Positions 52,878 through 62,130 of a stretch of DNA of 64,000 bases are shown piece after piece. The translations under genes were made by a program, and so were the position numbers. The notes below the pieces were generated by a model, which saw only the letters and a list, made by a program, of their open reading frames with translations, ran no database searches and was not told the DNA's origin. This DNA comes from Antarcticibacterium arcticum (GTDB taxonomy: Bacteria > Bacteroidota > Bacteroidia > Flavobacteriales > Flavobacteriaceae). The DNA is taken from the NCBI RefSeq assembly GCF_007993795.1, contig NZ_CP042476.1:310001-374000 (forward strand), written 5' to 3'. Position 1 is the stretch's first letter; each line of letters begins with the position of its first letter.

Positions 52878-53567
52878 TTAAAAGTTAGGGCTAAGATTAT
52901 ATTCTCCATAGAATTTATCCAGAATATCAATTACTTCATCTTCGGTATCTACTACATGAAGAAGGTCAATATCACCGTCACTTATATTTTGAAAAGAATC
53001 CAGAAGTGTGGTTCGAACCCAGCCTATAAGCCCTTCCCAAAAATCCCTTCCCACCAATATAATAGGGAATTTATCAATTTTGTTGGTCTGGATCAAGGTG
53101 ATGGCCTCAAAAAGTTCATCCAGAGTTCCAAAACCACCCGGCATTACCACAAATCCCTGAGAGTATTTTACAAACATTACTTTTCTTACAAAGAAATAAT
53201 CAAAATCCAGGCTTTTATCCCGGTCAATATAAGGGTTGTCATGTTGCTCAAAAGGTAGGTCTATGTTTAATCCTACCGAGGTTCCTCCACCTAAATGCGC
53301 CCCTTTATTTCCTGCTTCCATGATTCCGGGACCACCCCCGGTAATAACCCCATAGCCGTGATCTACAATTTTTTGAGCGATCTTTTCTGTAAGTTTATAA
53401 TATTTGTGATCGGGTTTTGTCCTTGCAGATCCAAATATGGAAACACAAGGGCCAATCTGGCTTAATTTTTCATATCCTTTTACAAACTCACCCATTATTT
53501 TAAAAATAGCCCAGGAATCATTCGTTTTAATTTCATTCCAGGCTTTATTTCCTTGTTTTGCTCTCAT
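52878..53567 (-). CDS. LOG-family protein (TIGR00730 type)
   Basis: 229 residues. The family signature GGGPGIMEAGNKGA and PGGFGTLDE are intact. Such proteins are lysine-decarboxylase-like nucleotide hydrolases, some of which release cytokinins from their monophosphates. It lies 14 bp after uvrA on the same strand and may be co-transcribed. Confidence 0.9.
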   Translation of the reverse strand: MRAKQGNKAWNEIKTNDSWAIFKIMGEFVKGYEKLSQIGPCVSIFGSARTKPDHKYYKLTEKIAQKIVDHGYGVITGGGPGIMEAGNKGAHLGGGTSVGLNIDLPFEQHDNPYIDRDKSLDFDYFFVRKVMFVKYSQGFVVMPGGFGTLDELFEAITLIQTNKIDKFPIILVGRDFWEGLIGWVRTTLLDSFQNISDGDIDLLHVVDTEDEVIDILDKFYGEYNLSPNF

Positions 53568-53581
53568 GTATATTTTTCGAT

Positions 53582-56413
53582 TTAATTTAATTCTTTCTTC
53601 AGGTAAGCTGCGGTATAACTTTTTTTATGTTTAGCCACCTCCTCTGGTGTACCGGTTACTATTACTTCACCGCCATTTTTTCCACCTTCATAACCAATAT
53701 CAATTATATGATCGGCCATTTTAATCACATCCATATTATGCTCAATAATGAGCACGGTATTACCTTTATTGGCAAGGGTATTCAAAACATCCATTAAAAC
53801 CCGAATATCCTCAAAATGTAATCCCGTTGTTGGTTCATCCAGAATATAAAATGTATTGCCGGTATCTCTTTTGGAAAGTTCTGTAGCGAGTTTAATCCTT
53901 TGTGCCTCCCCGCCGGAGAGGGTAGTACTCTGTTGTCCAAGTGTTATATAACCAAGGCCTACATCTTTAATGGTTTTTAATTTCCTGTAGATCTTGGGGA
54001 TCAATTCAAAAAAGAGGGTTGCTTCGTTTATGGTCATTTCCAACACATCTGAAATAGATTTTCCTTTATACCTGATTTCAAGGGTTTCGCGATTAAATCT
54101 TTTACCCTGGCAGGTTTCGCATTCTACGTAAACATCTGGCAAAAAGTTCATTTCAATAACCCTCAATCCTCCCCCTTTACAGGTTTCACATCTTCCTCCC
54201 TTAACATTAAAACTAAATCTTCCGGGTTTGTAGCCTCTTATCAGTGATTCAGGGGTTTTGGCAAAAAGGGTTCTTATTTCAGAAAAAACGCCCGTATACG
54301 TTGCCGGATTGGAGCGAGGGGTCCTGCCTATGGGAGATTGGTTTATGTCTATGACTTTATCAATATGCTCCAGGCCGGTAATTTTTGAATAGGGCATAGG
54401 AACCTTTACCCCGTTAAAATAATGGGCATTCATTATTGGATACAGGGTTTCATTTATAAGCGTAGATTTCCCACTGCCTGAAACTCCCGTTACCGCGATC
54501 ATTTGGCCTAATGGAAATTTAACACTAACATTTTTTAGGTTGTTCCCAGTGGCACCCTTAAGGGTAATGGTTTTGCCATTTCCTTTTCTTCTTTTTTCGG
54601 GCACCTCAATTTTCATCGTGCCGTTTAAATAATTGGCAGTAATGGTATTGTGTTTCCTTATCTCCTCTGGAGTACCCTCACTAATGATCTCTCCTCCATG
54701 ACGGCCTGCCTCGGGGCCAATGTCTATTACATGATCTGCCCGCTCTATCATATCCTTATCATGTTCAACCACAATAATAGAATTTCCAAGATCCCTGAGA
54801 GCCACCAGGGAGTTAATTAGCTTGTCATTATCTCGCTGGTGCAGTCCAATACTTGGCTCGTCCAGGATATATAAAACTCCTACCAGTTGCGAGCCAATTT
54901 GGGTTGCCAATCTTATTCGCTGGGCTTCCCCACCCGAAAGGGTCTTGGAACCCCGGTTTAGGGAAAGATAGGTGAGCCCTACATCTACAAGGAATTGCAG
55001 GCGGGATCTTATCTCTTTTATTACTTCAGAAGCAATGAGGAGTTGTTTTTCATTCAAAAAATCGGGGAGATCCCGGAACCACACAGCAAGATCTGTAATA
55101 TCTTTCCCTGCCAGCTCTGCAATATTTTTTCCATTTACCTTAAAATAAAGCGATTCTTTTTTTAAACGGGTTCCCTCACACTCAGGACATTGGATCTTAT
55201 CCATATATTCCTTTGCCCAGCGACGCAGGGAAGTGGAATCATTATTATTAAAAGTAGTTTCAATAAATGTAGCCACACCTTCAAAATCGATCTTATATTC
55301 GCGGGTAATTCCAAGGGCTTTAGATTGTTTTGAGAATTTTTCCTTGCCACCGTAAAGGATCATTTCCAAGGCGTGGGCGGGAATGGTTTCTACAGGATCA
55401 CTTAATTTAAATTCAAAGCGTTCCGCTATTAACTCAAGCTGGGAGAAAACCCAGTTCTTTTTTTGGGGCCCATGCGGTGCAAGGGCACCGTTCTTAATGG
55501 ATCTTGTTTTATTGGGAATTAATTTATCAATATTAACCTTATGTAAGGTTCCAATCCCGTTACAGGTATCACAAGCGCCTTTGGGGGAATTAAAAGAAAA
55601 ATTATTAGGTTCAGGGTTCGGATACGAGATCCCTGAAGTGGGACACATTAAATTTCTGCTGAAATATCGTACTGTGCCCTCTTCCTGTTCCAAAACCATA
55701 AGAACATCTTCTCCATGGTACATTGCGGTTTTGATGCTTTCTGAAAGTCTTTTTTGAGCTTCGGCATTTTCATCAATTTGCAGGCGGTCTACCACAATCT
55801 CAATTTCGTGCACCTTATAGCGATCCAGTTTCATTCCTTTCACCAGATCACGAACTTCCCCATCTACTCTAACCTTTAAAAACCCCTGTTTGGTTATTTG
55901 CTCAAACAGCTCTCTGTAATGCCCTTTTCGGGATCTTACCACAGGAGCGAGAATGCTTATACGCTTCCCCTTAAAATCTTCAATTATCAGGTCCCTTATT
56001 TGCTCATCATTATAACTTACCATTTTTTCGCCGGTGTTATAACTGTAAGCATCTGCAGTACGGGCAAATAAAAGCCGCAGGAAATCATAGATCTCTGTTA
56101 TGGTACCAACGGTACTACGGGGATTTTTACTGGTAGTTTTCTGCTCAATTGCAATTACAGGTGACAATCCGTCAATTTTATCAACATCGGGTCGCTCAAG
56201 GCCGCCAAGAAATTGACGGGCATAAGATGAAAAAGTTTCTATATATCGCCGTTGTCCTTCAGCATAAATTGTATCAAAGGCGAGAGAGGATTTTCCCGAA
56301 CCGGAAAGACCTGTTATCACTACTAATTTCTCCCGGGGTATAGAAACATCAATATTTTTTAAATTATGTACCCTGGCCCCTAAAACCTCAATGTTTTCTT
56401 CCGCTATAGCCAT
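53582..56413 (-). CDS. uvrA: Excinuclease ABC subunit A
   Basis: About 943 residues from ATG 56413; the 20-residue longer reading is unsupported. The first Walker A motif is GLSGSGKS (35-42), and the ABC signatures include TLSGGEAQRIRLA and TLSGGEAQRIKLA. Zinc-finger cysteines occur in the first half (CPTSG ... CDTC) and second half (CETCKGGG ... CETC). It recognises DNA lesions with UvrB and UvrC. Confidence 0.98.
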   Translation of the reverse strand: MAIAEENIEVLGARVHNLKNIDVSIPREKLVVITGLSGSGKSSLAFDTIYAEGQRRYIETFSSYARQFLGGLERPDVDKIDGLSPVIAIEQKTTSKNPRSTVGTITEIYDFLRLLFARTADAYSYNTGEKMVSYNDEQIRDLIIEDFKGKRISILAPVVRSRKGHYRELFEQITKQGFLKVRVDGEVRDLVKGMKLDRYKVHEIEIVVDRLQIDENAEAQKRLSESIKTAMYHGEDVLMVLEQEEGTVRYFSRNLMCPTSGISYPNPEPNNFSFNSPKGACDTCNGIGTLHKVNIDKLIPNKTRSIKNGALAPHGPQKKNWVFSQLELIAERFEFKLSDPVETIPAHALEMILYGGKEKFSKQSKALGITREYKIDFEGVATFIETTFNNNDSTSLRRWAKEYMDKIQCPECEGTRLKKESLYFKVNGKNIAELAGKDITDLAVWFRDLPDFLNEKQLLIASEVIKEIRSRLQFLVDVGLTYLSLNRGSKTLSGGEAQRIRLATQIGSQLVGVLYILDEPSIGLHQRDNDKLINSLVALRDLGNSIIVVEHDKDMIERADHVIDIGPEAGRHGGEIISEGTPEEIRKHNTITANYLNGTMKIEVPEKRRKGNGKTITLKGATGNNLKNVSVKFPLGQMIAVTGVSGSGKSTLINETLYPIMNAHYFNGVKVPMPYSKITGLEHIDKVIDINQSPIGRTPRSNPATYTGVFSEIRTLFAKTPESLIRGYKPGRFSFNVKGGRCETCKGGGLRVIEMNFLPDVYVECETCQGKRFNRETLEIRYKGKSISDVLEMTINEATLFFELIPKIYRKLKTIKDVGLGYITLGQQSTTLSGGEAQRIKLATELSKRDTGNTFYILDEPTTGLHFEDIRVLMDVLNTLANKGNTVLIIEHNMDVIKMADHIIDIGYEGGKNGGEVIVTGTPEEVAKHKKSYTAAYLKKELN

Positions 56414-56851
56414 ATTTTTAATCAAGGGGGCAAAGGTACTTAAACTGTTGCTAACTAAAAAGAAAGCTTGCAATGGCGAGCTGTTAATTAATAAAAAACA
56501 CAGAAATAGTTTAGGTCTTTAAGAAGGGTTTTAAGAAAATTTTAATAGGATTTTATAATTTAACCCTAAAATATTTCTTATGGGTGAAATCCCTTAGATT
56601 TTATTATATCTTTAAGTATAATATTCCCCCGGGGTTCTCAAAACTGCTTCTTTGCTTTTTAGAGAATCTCATATTTAATTTCCCCCCACGATTGATCCCC
56701 ACATGAATTTTATCCGGCAAGGATATAAAAATTACCCCTGTTTAATACATTAATTATTAATTGCATTTTTTGAAAAGATTTAGGCGAGGTTCTGTCCCGG
56801 TCTCTAATAAATCGCGAAGGGAATATTAATTTTTTTAAAACATTTTAGGGG
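56414..56851 (+). other. Intergenic region upstream of the LuxR-type regulator
   Basis: 438 bp of AT-rich sequence between the divergent uvrA and the 56852 gene. GGGTGAAATCCC (56581-56592) is a short palindrome-like site. CCCCCGGGG (56627-56635) is C/G-rich. No gene, tRNA or clear promoter consensus is seen. Confidence 0.5.
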
Positions 56852-57868
56852 ATGAATTCTGAAAAAAAACTATTACTGTTAATAAGCAGCAATGCTGAAT
56901 TTATAACAAATCTAAAGGAAAATTTGAGTTTACATTTTGAGATCAATGTGGTAAACTCCATGCACTCAGGGTATAATACGGCATTAAATCTTTTGCCCGA
57001 TCTTATTCTTATAGATCACACTTCTCCCAACAATCAGAATCTTAAAAATCTTGCGAGTTTTAAATCAACTCATTTTTTAAACAAATGTTGGTTAATCATG
57101 TACGCACCGGAATCTTTACGGGGAGAAATTGATAAAAATTACAAGTCACTCCTGGACAAGGTATATTATAGCTCAATTTCCCCACAAGCATTAAGCGGGA
57201 AAATCATACAACGCGTATATTCCGGTTTTTCTATTACTAATTACTGGAAAGATTCATTCCTGGGCCTTTTCAATCTGCTAACTAACCCTGTGGTACTTTT
57301 GCAACACGATTCAATAATTAGTATGAATGATGCTTTTAAACAGGTATTTAAGATAGATAAGACCGACAATATTAAACTCACAGATTTTGTGAATTGTGAG
57401 AATAAGACCAAGGTGAAGGAAAGTCTTAGAAATTTTGCCAGAGGAAAACATATGAAGGCAGTAACCCGGACATCCCTAAAATTGAAAAATGACAAAATGC
57501 GCAATGCCAAGATTAGTTTTTCCAAACTGGATAAGATGATCCCGGGACAGTATATAATGATGATCCATTTTACAGATGAAGTAGATCTTGTCACCGAAAA
57601 TATTGGAAGTAAATCAACATCTGTAGAAAATTGTTTCCAGGAAAACAGCAAGCTCACCCAATTTAGTTTTACTAACCGTGAGAAAGAGATAATCCAATTA
57701 TTATGTAAAGGTTATAAAACCAAGGAAATATCTGATGCACTGTTTATTTCTCCAAAAACCATAGAAAAACACAGGGCCAATATTATTAAAAGAACCAATT
57801 CAGAAACTATTTTGGAAAGCATTATTTACGCTATTAACCACAATTTGATTGACCTTAAGGTAGCTTAA
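56852..57868 (+). CDS. LuxR-type transcriptional regulator with degenerate receiver and PAS-like domain
   Basis: 338 residues. The N-terminal domain (about 5-125) follows a receiver fold with Asp55 in LILIDHTSP, but the acidic pair that binds Mg is replaced by ISSN. A PAS-like middle domain (about 135-255) contains VLLQHDSIISMNDAFKQVF. The C-terminal LuxR helix-turn-helix (about 270-335) has FTNREKEIIQLLCKGYKTKEISDALFISPKTIEKHR (stretch quoted by position only beyond the first motif). The lost pocket suggests it is not controlled by normal phosphorylation. A palindrome lies 20 bp downstream, at the start of the lipoprotein leader. Confidence 0.85.
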   Translation: MNSEKKLLLLISSNAEFITNLKENLSLHFEINVVNSMHSGYNTALNLLPDLILIDHTSPNNQNLKNLASFKSTHFLNKCWLIMYAPESLRGEIDKNYKSLLDKVYYSSISPQALSGKIIQRVYSGFSITNYWKDSFLGLFNLLTNPVVLLQHDSIISMNDAFKQVFKIDKTDNIKLTDFVNCENKTKVKESLRNFARGKHMKAVTRTSLKLKNDKMRNAKISFSKLDKMIPGQYIMMIHFTDEVDLVTENIGSKSTSVENCFQENSKLTQFSFTNREKEIIQLLCKGYKTKEISDALFISPKTIEKHRANIIKRTNSETILESIIYAINHNLIDLKVA

Positions 57869-57887
57869 CAAGACCTTAACCAAAATT

Positions 57888-57905
57888 ATAGGGGATTTCC
57901 CCTAT
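57888..57905. promoter_or_regulatory. ATAGGGG-N4-CCCCTAT palindrome
   Basis: A perfect 7-bp inverted repeat with ATTT in the centre, between the regulator gene and the first lipoprotein gene (178 bp upstream of its ATG). It shares GGGG/CCCC half-sites with the elements at 413, 1842 and 2813, but the spacer is 4 bp instead of 6. It may be the binding site of a related LuxR-type regulator. Confidence 0.45.
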
Positions 57906-58082
57906 ATGATTTTGGATACTTTGATTCTAAATTTACTTGTAAGAAAGATAAGGACCCCCACTTCGCAACTTGTCTTAAACTCAACATCCCCACTTTAAAA
58001 TTTTGGTAGATCACCCTTGGGGTATTTACATATAATTTATTAACCATTCTTAATTTATTTATTAATTAAAAACTATTTAATT

Positions 58083-59639
58083 ATGAAAAACTTTAAACTT
58101 ACCATTGCCTGCCTGGCAATGTTTACTATGATCTTTACTTCCTGTAGTAAAGAAGAAGTTGGTGGTCCCGATCTTAATACTGAGAAGGCCACTTTGTCAT
58201 TTGGAGCCATTGTGAATGACCTGGTTGCCAACCGCGCCCAATCAAAACAATCAATTGCAGACCTTCCTGAATGTACTGATGATGCTCCTTTCTTTGTAAG
58301 AATTGTTCTTATGAAGGATGGACAAGCTGTGGTTGGAACCACAGAAAATCCTTACAGAATTGACCTGGTTGCCGGGCAATTATATACCAAAGATGATCCA
58401 ATGTTGGAACTAACCCCAGGGGATTATGTTCTTGATCATTTAGCAGTTTATAATGAAGCTGGTGTATTAATATGGGTTGCACCTAAAGCTGGAAGTCAGC
58501 TAGGAGAATTTGTTGATAATCCTCTACCATTGGATATCGATCTAAGAGCTGGTGTTAAAAAATATGTTGAAGTACCAGTGCTTTGTTTTGATGACAGAGA
58601 TGTAAATGAGTATGGATACTTATTCTTTGAATTGGATACCAATGTTGCACTGGAATTCTGCTTCTTTGTGAACTACTGTCCACCCAATCAGCCAGGACGT
58701 CATTATACTGCAAATTACAGTGTAAGCATCTGGTCTGGAACCTCTTCTGCAGGTGTGCCATTATATACTAATGAAGTTGTTTTCTCTGGTCAATATGACA
58801 ACGGAGACTACTATACAACTCCGTTATGTTTTGCCTTACCAGACAATGCAGCATTAAATACTCCATATTTATATTATGAAGTAAGATTGCTTGACTGGCC
58901 TGGTAATTATGGAAGTGTAGCTCCTAATACCATTATTTCAGGAACATTGACTAAACAAGATATTCTTGACAATTTTGATGGAGATTCCAGAGTTAACTAT
59001 GAGCATTTACAGTTCGGATGTAATGGAACAACACCTCCGGATGATGATCAGGATGATGATGATGTGCCAGATGATGTTGACAACTGTCCAACTGTACCTA
59101 ATACAGATCAAACTAACAGCGATGGTGATTCCCATGGAGATGCTTGCGACAATTGTCCACTCGTTGACAATGAGAACCAATTAGACTCTAACGGTAATGG
59201 AATAGGTGATGCCTGTGACTATGATGATGGAGGAGGAGATGATTGTGAAACTGCCTTTATGGTTGGTGATACCAGTTTCTGGGATCTGGATATTAACAAC
59301 GCCCGTTGGGGTTGGGCAGAGCATATTATGGCCGGAGATTTACCTTTCACTGCCGACTTTTATGCCGGAGCAGGCCAGAATGACCTGAACAAAGGAGAGA
59401 AAGTAGGAACCGTTTCTGTTACAAGAACCGGAGATAATGTAGCGGTAGTTATTAATTTAATGGCCGGCGTAGACATAAACGTATCTCATATTTACTTTAG
59501 TGATACTGCTGCGCCTACTACAAATGCACCGGGTCAATATGGTAATACCGATGACAATCCTGCTTCTGGCAAAGTTTACAACTTTACCAGTACTGATGGG
59601 GACTTCTGGTTAGTAGTTCACGCCGAGGTATGTCAATAG
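58083..59639 (+). CDS. Surface lipoprotein with TSP3 repeats, paralogue 1
   Basis: 518 residues. Lipobox IFTSC with Cys21. The first 310 residues form a domain shared with the 59948 gene (CFDDRDVNEYGYLFFELDTN is a landmark near residues 160-179). Then comes an Asp-rich linker with thrombospondin type 3 repeats (DNCPTVPNTDQTNSDGDSHGDACDNC, about 330-375, calcium-binding). The C-terminal 135 residues are different from those of its paralogue. The protein is likely outer-membrane anchored, with the repeats as a calcium-stabilised spacer. Function unknown. Confidence 0.85.
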   Translation: MKNFKLTIACLAMFTMIFTSCSKEEVGGPDLNTEKATLSFGAIVNDLVANRAQSKQSIADLPECTDDAPFFVRIVLMKDGQAVVGTTENPYRIDLVAGQLYTKDDPMLELTPGDYVLDHLAVYNEAGVLIWVAPKAGSQLGEFVDNPLPLDIDLRAGVKKYVEVPVLCFDDRDVNEYGYLFFELDTNVALEFCFFVNYCPPNQPGRHYTANYSVSIWSGTSSAGVPLYTNEVVFSGQYDNGDYYTTPLCFALPDNAALNTPYLYYEVRLLDWPGNYGSVAPNTIISGTLTKQDILDNFDGDSRVNYEHLQFGCNGTTPPDDDQDDDDVPDDVDNCPTVPNTDQTNSDGDSHGDACDNCPLVDNENQLDSNGNGIGDACDYDDGGGDDCETAFMVGDTSFWDLDINNARWGWAEHIMAGDLPFTADFYAGAGQNDLNKGEKVGTVSVTRTGDNVAVVINLMAGVDINVSHIYFSDTAAPTTNAPGQYGNTDDNPASGKVYNFTSTDGDFWLVVHAEVCQ

Positions 59640-59947
59640 AACTTTAAAACTGTCCGGGAAATTTCCCGGGCAGTTTTTCTTTTAAATTCCTGAATTACTA
59701 ATAATATTTTTTTGGGGGTGATCGCTTCACCAGGGCCCAACAGGGATTTTCAAATCAAAAATTAAACACACACACTGGTTATAATAATTGAAAGCTTCCC
59801 GGATCGAAAGGAAATATAGATTTCTTTTTACTTCCGGTAGTGCTAACAAAAGAAATTGAATCATCAAAATTAAGAAGAGGGTCAGCCTGTTCTTAATGAA
59901 TAGAATTAACCATTCAAAATATTTTCTATTAACTAAAATTATTTATT
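59640..59947 (+). other. Spacer between the two lipoprotein genes
   Basis: 308 bp. It holds the terminator of the first gene, and the remainder is AT-rich with a CACACACA run (59766-59775) and no gene. No GGGG/CCCC palindrome is seen, in contrast to the leader of the first lipoprotein. Confidence 0.6.
59646..59680 (+). terminator. Terminator after lipoprotein 1
   Basis: AAAACTG and CAGTTTT flank CCGGGAAATTTCCCGGG, and a T-run follows. The hairpin is strong and symmetrical. Confidence 0.88.
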
Positions 59948-61630
59948 ATGAAAAACTTTAAAAGGTATTTAGGCTTTGCGGCCATTATCGCAATGCTCTT
60001 TACCTCCTGTTCCAAAGATGAACAATCTGGAATAGTGGAATCAGAAAAAGCTACCTTATCAATTGGTGCGATCGTCAATGACATCGTGGCAAACAGGGAT
60101 GCTTCAAGACAAGCGGATGCAGATCTTCCTGCTTGTTCAGATGATGTACCCGCCTATGTAAGAATAGTTCTTAAGCAGGGTGATAATGAAGTGGTGGGAA
60201 CCTCAGGTAATCCATATAGAATTGACCTGGTTTCAGGTCAAATTTATACCAAAGATGATCCCGCCCTTGAATTGGATCCCGGGATGTATTCCCTGGATCA
60301 TTTATCGGTTTATAATGCCGGAGGAGATATTATTTGGATAGCGCCGAGAGTGGGTAGCATATTTGAGGAATTTGTTGCACAAGCGTTGCCAATATCTATA
60401 GATCTTAGAGCAGGTGTGAAGAAATATGTTGATGTTCCTGTGCTTTGCTTTGATGACAGGGATGTTAATGAATATGGATATCTGTTCTTTGAACTGGATA
60501 CCAATATTGCACTTACTTATTGCTTCTTCGCAAATTACTGTAATGAGGATGGAAGACATTTCCCTGCTCGTTATAGCATAAGCATTTGGTCAGGCACAAC
60601 TTCTGCCGGAGTATTATTGTATTCCAATGAGGAAAATACTGTAGGACAACATAACAATGGGGATTATTTTGCAACTCCTTTATGTTTTGCCGTTCCGGAC
60701 CACAGTAATATGGATACTCCATACTTATATTATGAAGTTACATTACTGGATTGGGCAGATGTGTATGGAGATGTGGAGCAAACAGTGCTTAGCGGTACTA
60801 TTACCAAACGTATGATCACCGATAATTTTGGGGATGAAGATGATACAGATTATCACCATTTAAGATTTGGTTGCGATGATGATGATGGTGAACCACCGGT
60901 AGACAGTGATGGAGATGGAGTACCAGATTCTATTGATAAGTGTCCCGGTACAGCCTCTGGTGTTGATGTTGATAATGAAGGTTGTCCAGTAACCACTCCA
61001 CCTGTTTGTGATTTAGCAGATCCCAATGCCGATTGTGATGAGGATGGTATTCTTAATAAATGTGATAACAGTCCCGCTAATCCTAATTGGGCAACATTTG
61101 ATTGTGATGGAGATGGCGTATTAAATGGGGTGGATGTCTGTCCTGCTGTAGCCGGTACATTGCCAAACGGCTGTGTTGATGAAACAGATCCTTGTGCCAA
61201 TTTAGACCCGGTTTGTTCAATTCCTCAAACCAGTACTGGTGAAAATTGCTACTTTGTATATTTTGATTATTCCAATCCGGGTGATTTTGTGCCGGTAACC
61301 AGCGCAGATGAATTTACTCTAGAAAATATTCAAAATGAGGTGTTTGGTAAAGTAAACACATCCATAAGTAATGGAGATGTTTTGGTATCAATTGATGGAT
61401 CATTTAATACTGATAGAGTTATCGCCTATGAAGTAGAAGTGCGTCCGGGAATTGATGGAACTATGAGTACAACTTGTTGGGAGTCCCTTTGCAACGCAGA
61501 CGTTACCGTGGTAGTTGTAGATGATAACCAACCAGTTATTAACCTGGTATTTGATGATTTTGATTATACATACCCATATTATTTACGGGTTAAAGCAATT
61601 ATTTGTCAAACCCCGGTTGGTACACCGTAA
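59948..61630 (+). CDS. Surface lipoprotein with TSP3 repeats, paralogue 2
   Basis: 560 residues. Lipobox LFTSC with Cys21. The N-terminal 300 residues are clearly homologous to paralogue 1, including the CFDDRDVNEYGYLFFELDTN landmark. TSP3-type repeats follow (DSDGDGVPDSIDKCPG, DCDGDGVLNGVDVCPA). The C-terminal 150 residues, rich in Val and Asp, have no counterpart in paralogue 1. This looks like a shared N-terminal module joined through calcium-binding repeats to different ends. Confidence 0.85.
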   Translation: MKNFKRYLGFAAIIAMLFTSCSKDEQSGIVESEKATLSIGAIVNDIVANRDASRQADADLPACSDDVPAYVRIVLKQGDNEVVGTSGNPYRIDLVSGQIYTKDDPALELDPGMYSLDHLSVYNAGGDIIWIAPRVGSIFEEFVAQALPISIDLRAGVKKYVDVPVLCFDDRDVNEYGYLFFELDTNIALTYCFFANYCNEDGRHFPARYSISIWSGTTSAGVLLYSNEENTVGQHNNGDYFATPLCFAVPDHSNMDTPYLYYEVTLLDWADVYGDVEQTVLSGTITKRMITDNFGDEDDTDYHHLRFGCDDDDGEPPVDSDGDGVPDSIDKCPGTASGVDVDNEGCPVTTPPVCDLADPNADCDEDGILNKCDNSPANPNWATFDCDGDGVLNGVDVCPAVAGTLPNGCVDETDPCANLDPVCSIPQTSTGENCYFVYFDYSNPGDFVPVTSADEFTLENIQNEVFGKVNTSISNGDVLVSIDGSFNTDRVIAYEVEVRPGIDGTMSTTCWESLCNADVTVVVVDDNQPVINLVFDDFDYTYPYYLRVKAIICQTPVGTP

Positions 61631-62130
61631 TGCATTAAAAATAACTTAAGCGGTTGGTCAACCGGGGGGATGACCAACTTGCTGAGTTAGTTTTATTAAT
61701 CACTGATTAATTATTTCTTAATAATTAAAATGTGTTAATAGAAAGGCTGCCTGGAGAAATCCGGGCAGTTTTTTTGTATTTCATCGATTTTAGTTAAAAA
61801 AAATACAAAATTTTAAAATTAGTTTGTATGTTAGCCATCGCTTAATAAAATAATTATAAATCACTTCTTCCCCCCAATCGATTTATAATTATAATGTAAT
61901 ATTCTGTTTTTAAGGCTCATATTATTTTTTTCTTTTTTTGAAATTGCAATTTTGATAGAGAATAATCAATATTGAAATTTTTTAGAAGGGAAATTTTTTA
62001 AAAAAATTAAAACCCCAAGTGTTAATTTTTTTTGGAATGAACTTTGAAACCAGCTAAACAGTTTAACTGAATTTTAACCTGAACAGAGAAAAACTTATCC
62101 TGTTCTAAAAATCATCGTAAACCCCAACTT
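61631..62130 (+). other. Spacer after lipoprotein 2
   Basis: 500 bp. A perfect hairpin GTTGGTCA/TGACCAAC lies at 61653-61678, and a terminator CTGCCTGG...CCGGGCAG plus T's at 61747-61776. The remaining 350 bp are very AT-rich, with long T and A runs, and hold no supported gene. Confidence 0.65.
61747..61776 (+). terminator. Terminator after lipoprotein 2
   Basis: CTGCCTGG and CCGGGCAG pair around AGAAAT with G-T wobble and are followed by seven T. It lies 116 bp after the stop codon. The stem is similar to that of the terminator at 59646. Confidence 0.82.

Noticed and set aside
61653..61678. Hairpin GTTGGTCA/TGACCAAC as terminator of lipoprotein 2
   Set aside because: No T-run follows it; the hairpin at 61747 fits better. 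It may still be an mRNA 3'-end structure.
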